A stretch of DNA of 64,000 bases from an uncultured Clostridia bacterium (GTDB lineage: Bacteria; Bacillota; Clostridia; Oscillospirales; Ruminococcaceae): NCBI GenBank assembly GCA_947625375.1, contig CANQOC010000001.1:62001-126000 (forward strand). Reading direction: 5' to 3'. Below are positions 58,115-64,000 of this stretch, piece after piece. Within the stretch, counting starts at the first letter, position 1; the number at the start of each line of letters is the position of its first letter. The notes below the pieces were generated by a model. That model saw only the letters and a list, made by a program, of their open reading frames with translations, did not search any database and was not told the origin of the DNA. A program made the position numbers and the translations under genes.

Positions 58115-59968
58115 TCACTCCTTAATCCTCATCACCCTTAGCGCGTTGAGTATCGCAAGGACGGTTACGCCGACGTCGGCGAAGACCGCGGACCACATTC
58201 CCGCGAGGCCGGCGAGCTCGAGGACGATGACGGCGAGCTTCGCGATAAACGCAAAGGCGACGCACTGATAGACAATCTTCATCGTGCGGCGGGAAATCCG
58301 CATCGCGAGCGGAAGCTTCGGTAGACTGTCGTCGAGTATGACGACGTCGGCGGTCTCGATTGCCGCGTCGGAGCCGAGTCCGCCCATCGCGACGCCGATA
58401 TCCGCTGCGGCAAGGACGGGTGCGTCGTTGATTCCGTCGCCGACAAAGGCCGTGACGCCGTTTCCGCGTATCTTTTCAAGCTCCTCGCACTTCTGCTCGG
58501 GGCTGAGTCCCGCCCTTACGTCGTCGATTCCGACTGCCTCGGCGACCTCTCTCGCCGATTCCTCGCGGTCGCCCGAGAGCATGACGATTTTTTCGCTTCC
58601 AAGGTCGCGAAGGCTCGCGAGCGCCGCCTTGCTGTCCGGCTTAAGCTCGTCTTTCAGGTGGATTCTCCCGATGTGCTCGCCGTTTTTGTGGACGCATACG
58701 GCGAGTCCGTCGACGGGGTGCTGCCCCTTTCCGACATATATTTCGTCACCGCCGATTTTCGCGGTGATTCCCCTACCCGCCTCTTCGCGCGCGGAGTCGA
58801 CGGCGTTTGTGTCGACATCGCCCTTATTCGCGCGGACAATCGCCTTTGCAATCGGGTGATTCGACCGGCTTTCGACATGAGCCGCGAGGTTGAGGATTTC
58901 GTCTCCCCCCTCGACCGATACGACCGCCAGCTCGCCCTTGGTGACGGTTCCTGTCTTGTCGAACGCGACATTTTTAAGCTTCGCCATCGATTCGAGCGAC
59001 GACGCGCCCTTTACGAGTATACCGTGCCGTGAGGCACAGCCGATTCCCGCGAAAAAGCAGAGCGGAACGGATATTACAAAAGCGCACGGGCAGGACACGA
59101 CCAAGAGCGTCAGTCCGCGGTAGAACCAGCTTGTGAACGTCTCGGCGTAGCCGGTGAATATCGGGCAGACAAAGGCGATTATCAGCGCAAGGAGCACGAC
59201 GCCGACGGTGTATTTCCGCGCAAATTTGGTGATGAAGCGCTCGGTGCGCGCCTTTTTGTCCTGAGCATTTTCGACGAGCTCGAGAATTCTTGCCGCGGAC
59301 GATTCGCCATATGGCTTTGTGACCTCGATTTCGACGGTTCCCGACGTGTTGATTCCGCCGCCGTAGACCTCGTCGCCGACGGTTTTTGTGACCGGAAGTG
59401 ATTCGCCGGTCAGCGCCGAGTTGTCGACCTCGGTCGTGCCGCTTCTGATGATTCCGTCGACGGCGATTCTTTCGCCCGCGACGACAACGGCGACGTCCCC
59501 CGCCCTGACCTCGTCAATCGGGACGGTTACGAGACCGCCGTCCCTCTTAAGCGTGACCGTATCCGGGCGAAGCGCGAGCAGCGAGGTGATTGACCTCCGC
59601 GACTTTTCACAGGCGATATCTTCTAAAAGCTCGCCGACCGAATAGAACAGCATGACCGCGACCGCCTCGGTCGTCTCGCCGATGGCGATTGCGCCGACCG
59701 TCGCGATGGTCATCAAAAATTCCTCGTCAATCGAATGTTCGTGAATGAGCTCTTTTGCCGCGCTTATGATGACCCCGAGACCGACAATCAGATATGCCGC
59801 CAAAAGCATTATGTGATGAGCGACGGTCGAAAAATCATGTACAAAAAACGACGCGATAAAGAGCACTCCCGCGGCCGCGATTTTTATGACCGCGGACCTT
59901 ATCTCCCCCTCTTCTTCGCCGCCGTGAAGCTTTTCCTCACAGCAATCGCACTCCTCGTGCTTATCCAT
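58115..59968 (-). CDS. Heavy-metal (Zn/Cd/Pb type) P1B ATPase
   Basis: A 617-aa efflux pump. No ferredoxin-like metal-binding domain; instead a short Cys/His/Glu N-terminus (DKHEECDCCEEKLHGGEEE). Motifs: TGESLPV actuator, membrane CPC in SCPCAFVIS, phosphorylation DKTGTVTKGE, SRSNHPIAKA nucleotide site, MLSGDREE and GDGINDAPVLAAADIG. The CPC type and the neighbouring ArsR/CadC-like repressor point to Cd/Zn/Pb. It follows the repressor gene by 11 bases. Confidence 0.93.
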   Translation of the reverse strand: MDKHEECDCCEEKLHGGEEEGEIRSAVIKIAAAGVLFIASFFVHDFSTVAHHIMLLAAYLIVGLGVIISAAKELIHEHSIDEEFLMTIATVGAIAIGETTEAVAVMLFYSVGELLEDIACEKSRRSITSLLALRPDTVTLKRDGGLVTVPIDEVRAGDVAVVVAGERIAVDGIIRSGTTEVDNSALTGESLPVTKTVGDEVYGGGINTSGTVEIEVTKPYGESSAARILELVENAQDKKARTERFITKFARKYTVGVVLLALIIAFVCPIFTGYAETFTSWFYRGLTLLVVSCPCAFVISVPLCFFAGIGCASRHGILVKGASSLESMAKLKNVAFDKTGTVTKGELAVVSVEGGDEILNLAAHVESRSNHPIAKAIVRANKGDVDTNAVDSAREEAGRGITAKIGGDEIYVGKGQHPVDGLAVCVHKNGEHIGRIHLKDELKPDSKAALASLRDLGSEKIVMLSGDREESAREVAEAVGIDDVRAGLSPEQKCEELEKIRGNGVTAFVGDGINDAPVLAAADIGVAMGGLGSDAAIETADVVILDDSLPKLPLAMRISRRTMKIVYQCVAFAFIAKLAVIVLELAGLAGMWSAVFADVGVTVLAILNALRVMRIKE

Positions 59969-59979
59969 ATTTGACCCTC

Positions 59980-60354
59980 CTATTCAGAAATGTGTTCAAG
60001 ACCGGTCGCGAGCATCGACGAAACGTGGTCGTCGGCAATCGAGTAATAGAGCGACTTTCCCTCGCGGCGGTACTTTACGAGACCCGCCTGTTTAAGCGTC
60101 CTGAGCTGGTGCGAGACCGCCGACTGAGTGACGCCGACGAGCTCCTGTATGTCACAGACGCACATCTCCCCGCCGAGCAGGCAGAAGAGTATGCGCACGC
60201 GCGTCATATCGGACAGCGCCTTAAACAGCTCGCTTACGAAATACGCCTCTTCCTCGGTTATCATCTTGTCCGCGAGGCGCTTTACGAGTTCGATGTTCTT
60301 TCCCCCGCACTCGGTGTGATGCGGACAGTCAATGCACTTTTCCTTTTCGTCCAT
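59980..60354 (-). CDS. ArsR/SmtB family metal-responsive repressor (CadC-like)
   Basis: A 124-aa winged-helix repressor. The N-terminal metal-binding segment has CIDCPHHTEC; the alpha-3 metal motif is EMCVCDIQELVG, matching ELCVCDL of ArsR/CadC proteins; the recognition helix is TQSAVSHQLRTLKQAGLV. Start chosen at ATG 60354 with AAGGAG upstream; the longer frame crosses the operator and promoter. Known logic: it represses its own operon, including the P-type ATPase, until Cd, Pb or Zn binds. Confidence 0.94.
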   Translation of the reverse strand: MDEKEKCIDCPHHTECGGKNIELVKRLADKMITEEEAYFVSELFKALSDMTRVRILFCLLGGEMCVCDIQELVGVTQSAVSHQLRTLKQAGLVKYRREGKSLYYSIADDHVSSMLATGLEHISE

Positions 60355-60371
60355 AGCTGCTCCTTTCTTTG

Positions 60372-60426
60372 AACATATGAGTAATTGTTCATATGTTATT
60401 ATATAACACGGGAGCAGTTTTGTCAA
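60372..60426 (-). promoter_or_regulatory. ArsR-type operator and promoter of the metal efflux operon
   Basis: On the minus strand TTGACA (60426-60421), 17 bases, TATAAT (60403-60398). Immediately downstream is AACATATGA-N8-TCATATGTT (60372-60397), a 9-bp perfect dyad of the ATATGA...TCATAT type bound by ArsR/CadC proteins. It covers the start site, so bound repressor would block polymerase. Confidence 0.88.
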
Positions 60427-60512
60427 CTGATAAATTGTGAGATTTTGTTGAATGATTATGAGACGATTAGTAGGACGCGGCTGATGTGCAAGTATATTCC
60501 AAAATGCTCCGA

Positions 60513-60536
60513 GCCGCCTGCCTTGTGGCAAGCGGC
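60513..60536 (-). terminator. Hairpin after the ECF S component gene
   Basis: GCCGCTTGCC and GGCAGGCGGC arms (60513-60522 and 60527-60536) form a strong stem with a 4-base loop, followed on the minus strand by a short ATTTT run. Confidence 0.65.
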
Positions 60537-60563
60537 CCAGGTTATGTTATGTTTGTAATCGGC

Positions 60564-61232
60564 TTATTCGTGATTTACGGCATAGAACCAGACTGCGAGG
60601 ACGCAGACTATAAGGAAGGCGGCGACGACTGCGAGCTTTATGTACCACTTGCCGGAGCTGTCGCTGCGGTCGGTGATGAGGTCCTTGAAATAGGTCATCT
60701 TCAGCGGCTTCTGGAGTGCGAAGTAGAGCGGCACCGAGACGGCGACGGCGATTACGGCGTTGACCGACGAGGTCAGGAGGTTCGTCAGCGTCGCGGTGAC
60801 TGCGGTCTGGACGGCGGATTGATAGACAAAAATCTGTACCGCATAGGTGCGCGCAAGGTAGAGGACGATATATGTCAGCTGTCCGAGGACGCCGCTGAAC
60901 GCGATATGCGTGACCTCGCTTCCAAGGCGTCTTTCGCGCTTTGCGAAGTATCCGCAGATATATCCCATCGCAAATTTCGAGAGGAATGTGAACGGTGCGG
61001 AGATGATGTACACCGGGTCAATCAGGTCGTAGAGTCCGGCGCCGATTCCCGACGCAAGTCCCCCGGCAATCGGTCCGAAGAGGAGTCCCGCCAAGAGGCA
61101 CATCGAGTTTCCGAAGTGGATTCGGGTGATTAAAACGCCGTTCGGTATCTTAATCTGTAAATAATTTCCGACAAAGCAGAGCGCCGCCATGAGTCCGACA
61201 GCTACTATTGTCGCAAGCTTTTTGTTTTTCAT
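60564..61232 (-). CDS. ECF transporter S component, substrate unknown
   Basis: A 222-aa membrane protein. Core helices lie between residues 7 and 175, with the S-component signature ITRIHFGNSMCLLAGLLFGP (35-54) and the small-residue pair GLASGIGAGLYDLIDP. The pattern is compatible with a vitamin transporter but I cannot fix pantothenate or another substrate, and no riboswitch is seen upstream. As in ribU and folT here, a linker (180-195) leads to an extra C-terminal membrane helix (about 197-218). It has its own promoter. Confidence 0.85.
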   Translation of the reverse strand: MKNKKLATIVAVGLMAALCFVGNYLQIKIPNGVLITRIHFGNSMCLLAGLLFGPIAGGLASGIGAGLYDLIDPVYIISAPFTFLSKFAMGYICGYFAKRERRLGSEVTHIAFSGVLGQLTYIVLYLARTYAVQIFVYQSAVQTAVTATLTNLLTSSVNAVIAVAVSVPLYFALQKPLKMTYFKDLITDRSDSSGKWYIKLAVVAAFLIVCVLAVWFYAVNHE

Positions 61233-61260
61233 AGATATCAGCCTCGCTTTCTATGCTTCG

Positions 61261-61289
61261 ATTATATCCCCCGAATTTTCGGAATGCAA
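61261..61289 (-). promoter_or_regulatory. Promoter for the ECF S component with a palindromic spacer
   Basis: On the minus strand TTGCAT (61289-61284), 17 bases, TATAAT (61266-61261). The spacer contains CCGAA-N2-TTCGG (61271-61282), a small perfect dyad that could be an operator. Confidence 0.7.
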
Positions 61290-61330
61290 ATTTTGAAAAT
61301 GAGGCTTGAAGAATTTTACATTTGTGCAGA

Positions 61331-61364
61331 TAAAACAATCCGCAGGACAATTTTGTCCCGCGGA
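61331..61364 (-). terminator. Terminator upstream of the ECF S component gene
   Basis: TCCGCGGGACAA and TTGTCCTGCGGA arms (61364-61353 and 61350-61339) form a 12-bp stem with one G-T pair, followed by TTGTTTTA. It insulates the ECF gene from yebC transcription. A weaker hairpin at 61420-61447 lies directly after the yebC stop. Confidence 0.8.
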
Positions 61365-61476
61365 GAGGCGTTTTTATACAAAAGAATTATTACGGGTTTA
61401 TGAATGAAAAACCTGCGCCGTCATTCGGCACAAGCCGGAGGAATGACTGACGGATAAAACTGTGCAAAAAGTAGAA

Positions 61477-62220
61477 TCAATCCTCGTCGGGTTCGTCGGG
61501 CATATCCCAGTTGTGGAAGACCTCCTGTACGTCGTCGTTGTCGTCGAGGGTATCGAGAAGGAGGTTCATCAGCCTTATCTGGTCGGGGTCGCTGAGGGTG
61601 GTATATGTCGACGGGACCATCGCGTCGGCGGCGGAGATTACCGAATATCCGAGCGTTTTAAGCGATTCGGCGACCTTAAAGACGTCGTTCGGCTCGGTGG
61701 TGACCTCGACGGAGTCGTCCTCGACGTTGAAGTCGGAAGCGCCGGCCTCGAAGCAGTCCTCCATAAGCTTATCCTCGTCGCAGCCGTCGTTTTCGAGGAT
61801 TATGACGCCCTTGCGGGTGAACATGAAGGAGACACAGCCGGTTGTGCCCATGTTCCCGCCGAATTTGTCGAAATAGTGCCGGACGTCGCCTGCGGTGCGG
61901 TTTTTGTTGTCGGTGAGGCACTCGACGATGACGGCGACTCCGCCGGGGCCGTAGCCCTCGTAGACCATAGTCTCATAGCTGTTCTTGTCGCCGTCGCCCG
62001 CGGCCTTTTTGATGACGCGGTCGATGTTGTCGTTGGGGACGTTGTTTGCCTTTGCCTTGGCGATGAGGTCGCGAAGCTTCGAGTTAGAAGCCGGGTCGGG
62101 GCCGCCCTCTTTTACGCAGACGGTTATTTCACGGCCGATGCGGGTGAAAACCTTTGCCTTAGCGCCGTCGGCGGCTTCCTTTTTTCTCTTGATGTTATTC
62201 CACTTTGAATGTCCTGACAT
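61477..62220 (-). CDS. yebC: YebC/PmpR family protein
   Basis: A 247-aa protein beginning MSGHSKWNNIKRKKEAADGA, with SNSKLRDLIAKAKANNVPNDNI and YEGYGPGGVAVIVECLTDN, the full YebC signature. The family was described as transcription regulators; recent work ascribes a translation role at proline-rich stalls to some members, which would parallel efp. Start chosen at ATG 62220 with AGGAG 5-6 bases upstream. It has a strong promoter. Confidence 0.95.
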   Translation of the reverse strand: MSGHSKWNNIKRKKEAADGAKAKVFTRIGREITVCVKEGGPDPASNSKLRDLIAKAKANNVPNDNIDRVIKKAAGDGDKNSYETMVYEGYGPGGVAVIVECLTDNKNRTAGDVRHYFDKFGGNMGTTGCVSFMFTRKGVIILENDGCDEDKLMEDCFEAGASDFNVEDDSVEVTTEPNDVFKVAESLKTLGYSVISAADAMVPSTYTTLSDPDQIRLMNLLLDTLDDNDDVQEVFHNWDMPDEPDED

Positions 62221-62256
62221 AAAAATACTCCTATCGAAATTGTTTTTCAACTGTAT

Positions 62257-62285
62257 ATTATATCACATATTTTTATGGCGGTCAA
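62257..62285 (-). promoter_or_regulatory. Sigma-A promoter for yebC
   Basis: On the minus strand TTGACC (62285-62280), 17 bases, TATAAT (62262-62257), about 30 bases before the ATG. Confidence 0.83.
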
Positions 62286-62315
62286 GACTTAACTCTACGA
62301 CCGTTCACCCCAAAT

Positions 62316-62600
62316 CAAAAGTTTTCGATTGAACCTTTTTCAAAAGTGTTCACTGTGCAAGCCGGTTTTATTCCTGCTCGACCGCCCTCGCGATACAGAA
62401 CCGCTTCGGTTGTCTTGCAGACAAAACCGGCGTGCACCAGTCCAGAGGCGAGCAGCCTCTGGTCGCGACCGCAGTCGCGAAACACTTGCGAAGCGAAGCG
62501 CAGGAGGGTAGGCAAAACAGTCCGGTGGACTGTTTTGACGTAGGGGACCCTCGCCGGGGGTCCCCTGCTTGCCGAACGATGAGTGAGGCAAGTGAAAACT
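62316..62600. repeat. Structured intergenic element, copy 3, with inserted module
   Basis: Begins with the same AAAAGTTTTCG edge as copies 1 and 2. It keeps CCAGAGGC/GCCTCTGG (62440-62462), TCGCGAC/GTCGCGA (62463-62480), CAGTCC/GGACTG with A/T flanks (62513-62537) and a GGGGACC/GGTCCCC-type hairpin (62543-62565). Between the first edge and the second hairpin there is an extra module (62354-62438) bounded by long inverted arms ending GTGCA-GCCGGTTTT and AAAACCGGCGTGCAC. It occupies most of the 421-base gap between mrnC and yebC; 62600-62641 holds nothing I recognise. Open frames across it are spurious. Confidence 0.82.
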
Positions 62601-62641
62601 CCGGCGATATGCAGCTTTTTCCCCGACGTGCGGCATCGCGC

Positions 62642-63019
62642 CTATCCCCCGCAAATCATATCAAAAATCTCCCTGATGCGCGCGGTATCGCCGGTCAGCT
62701 CGAGGTAGCCGAAAAGACACTCGAGTCCCGTCGCGCGGCGGTAGTCCTGTGCGCTCGAGTGCTTCGGCGGGGAGATTCCGTCGGAATTCCGCCCGCGCTT
62801 ATAAACCGCCTGTTCCTCGTCGCTGAGGCGGTCAAAAATCCTCTCGACCGCCTCGGACTGATACTCACAGCAGACGTATTTCACCGCTTCGTTGTGAAGC
62901 TTCGCCGCCGGCATGTTCGCGCGGGTCACAATCATCTCGCGGACAAGCTTTTCATAGACGGCGTCCCCCAAAAAGGCAAGCGCCGCCGAGCCGTACTGAT
63001 TTGTTTCCTGTTTTGTCAT
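62642..63019 (-). CDS. mrnC: Mini-ribonuclease III
   Basis: A 125-aa RNase III catalytic domain without a dsRNA-binding domain. ALAFLGDAVYEKLVRE (about residues 13-28) is the catalytic signature, and SAQDYRRATGLECLFGYLEL supplies the second acidic motif. In B. subtilis Mini-III matures 23S rRNA. Start chosen at ATG 63019 with GAGG 5 bases upstream, 2 bases after the obgE stop, so it is coupled to obgE. The longer frame is antisense noise within obgE. Confidence 0.93.
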   Translation of the reverse strand: MTKQETNQYGSAALAFLGDAVYEKLVREMIVTRANMPAAKLHNEAVKYVCCEYQSEAVERIFDRLSDEEQAVYKRGRNSDGISPPKHSSAQDYRRATGLECLFGYLELTGDTARIREIFDMICGG

Positions 63020-63021
63020 CG

Positions 63022-64000
63022 CTACCTCACATAGTCGAACTCGAACCCGCTGACCGAGACCGTGTCGCCCTCGTCGATTCCGAGCCGCTCGAGCTCGTCG
63101 ATGATTCCGCTCGATTTCAGTACAAGCTGGAAATGCTGAAGGCTTTCGTAGTCGTCCATGTCCGCCATTCTGAGGATATCCTCGAGCCAATCCGCCTCGA
63201 CGAAATAGACCCCGTCCTCGACGCTGACCTCGAAGCCGCCTTCCTTTGCGTCCGCCTCCTGCCACAGCGGCTCGGGGTCGACCTCGAACACCTTCAGCGG
63301 CGGGAGATTGCGGAGCTTTTTATAGACCGCTTCGACAAGCTCCCTCGTCCCCTTCGTTGTGGCGGCGGATATCGCGAAGAAGCCGAGTCCGAGCGATTCG
63401 ACATAGCTTTTGAAGCTCTCAATCTGCTCCTCCGACGCCATGTCGCACTTATTCGCCGCGACAATCTGCGGCGCGTTGGCGAGCTCTTCGCTGAAATTGC
63501 GAAGCTCGCGGTTGATTATCTCGAAATCCGAGACGGGGTCGCGCCCCTCGCTCCCCGAAACGTCGACGACATGGAGTATAAGCCGGCAGCGCTCGACATG
63601 GCGCAAAAACTCGTGCCCGAGTCCGACTCCCTCCGAAGCGCCCTCAATCAGTCCGGGGATATCTGCCATCACGAACGAATTCCCCTCGGATATCTTTACG
63701 ACGCCGAGATTCGGGGTCAGCGTCGTGAAGTGATAGTTTGCAATCTTCGGCTTTGCCGCCGAGACGACCGAAATAAGGGTCGACTTTCCGACATTCGGGA
63801 AGCCGACAAGTCCGACGTCGGCGAGCAGCTTTAATTCGAGCTTCAAATCGAGCTTCTGCCCCCTGAAGCCGGGCTTCGCGAACCTCGGTATCTGTCTCGT
63901 CGGGGTGGCGAAATGGGCGTTGCCGCGTCCTCCCCTGCCGCCCTTTGCGATGACGACCGGTTCCGAGCCGGACATATCGGCGATGATTCTTCCCGACTCG
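63022..64000 (-). CDS. obgE: Obg family GTPase, C-terminal portion (5' end beyond window)
   Basis: About 326 codons of an Obg protein that acts in 50S maturation and stress control. The end of the glycine-rich Obg domain (AKGGRGGRGNAHFATPTRQ), the G domain (GFPNVGKSTL, DIPGLIEGASEGVGLGHEF, NKCD) and the C-terminal OCT domain are present. The frame stays open to the window edge, so the N-terminal part and start are missing. In many Firmicutes obg neighbours yhbY and nadD, which here lie about 52 kb away. Confidence 0.97.
   Translation of the reverse strand, partial: ESGRIIADMSGSEPVVIAKGGRGGRGNAHFATPTRQIPRFAKPGFRGQKLDLKLELKLLADVGLVGFPNVGKSTLISVVSAAKPKIANYHFTTLTPNLGVVKISEGNSFVMADIPGLIEGASEGVGLGHEFLRHVERCRLILHVVDVSGSEGRDPVSDFEIINRELRNFSEELANAPQIVAANKCDMASEEQIESFKSYVESLGLGFFAISAATTKGTRELVEAVYKKLRNLPPLKVFEVDPEPLWQEADAKEGGFEVSVEDGVYFVEADWLEDILRMADMDDYESLQHFQLVLKSSGIIDELERLGIDEGDTVSVSGFEFDYVR

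Noticed and set aside
62315..62654. Overlapping open frames on both strands between mrnC and yebC
   Set aside because: They cover structured element copy 3, have no ribosome binding sites and no protein-like composition.
1..64000. CRISPR arrays, tRNA or rRNA genes, insertion sequences, prophage genes
   Set aside because: None found on reading both strands; the only repeats are the intergenic elements listed.

Overview
The window is a gene-dense, roughly 55% GC bacterial chromosome segment. Almost every gene lies on the minus strand; the plus-strand exceptions are an AI-2E-type permease, a 58-aa small protein and a cardiolipin synthase. The gene set points to a spore-forming, low-redundancy member of the class Clostridia (Firmicutes), probably a gut Oscillospirales/Ruminococcaceae relative. 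Supporting signs are spoIIR and a SpoIIM-like protein, AddAB rather than RecBCD, RecD2, DUF4364 and CD1247-type proteins, strong GGAGG ribosome binding sites, and SAM-I, FMN and tetrahydrofolate riboswitches. The exact genus cannot be read from the sequence. I saw no phage, transposase, CRISPR, rRNA or tRNA gene.

Layout (minus-strand genes are read right to left). 1-1.2 kb: truncated metK behind a SAM-I riboswitch, then ribU behind an FMN riboswitch. 1.2-6.1 kb: a Cys/Asp-rich zinc-ribbon protein, a P-loop kinase, a TfoX-N protein, efp, an M24 peptidase, an endonuclease IV-like protein, YqeG phosphatase and rpsU. 6.1-24.6 kb: a long housekeeping block, in transcription order TrmH-type methyltransferase, dprA, topA, trmFO, plsX, rnc, radical SAM, smc, ftsY, rdgB, yhbY, nadD, yqeK, LCP-like, rsfS, leuS. 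24.6-26 kb: infC-rpmI-rplT behind a promoter and an attenuator hairpin. 26-33 kb: addB-addA. 33-41.6 kb: spoIIR, mreB-like, comF, recD2, then yfbR-like, DUF4364 and pcrA.

41.7-47.4 kb: AI-2E permease, glycolytic pgk-tpiA-gpmI and a small kinase. 47.4-53 kb: a structured repeat, trmL, pyridoxal kinase, DUF624, SpoIIM-like, folT behind a tetrahydrofolate riboswitch, and pfkA. 53-57.8 kb: a PASTA pseudokinase divergent from cls, then prmA. 57.9-64 kb: a second structured repeat, a heavy-metal P-type ATPase with its ArsR repressor, an ECF S component, yebC, a third structured repeat, mrnC and the 3' part of obgE.

Most of the window is ordinary core metabolism and DNA/RNA maintenance. The parts that deserve a second look are: a family of three multi-hairpin intergenic elements whose helices show compensatory base changes; a zinc-ribbon PASTA protein that has lost all three key kinase catalytic residues and has an 11-bp-phased triple repeat just upstream of its promoter; three ECF S components that all carry an extra C-terminal membrane helix; an infC gene whose ribosome binding site points to an ATA start codon; a hairpin that both follows mreB and buries the spoIIR ribosome binding site; and twin near-identical palindromes between tpiA and gpmI.
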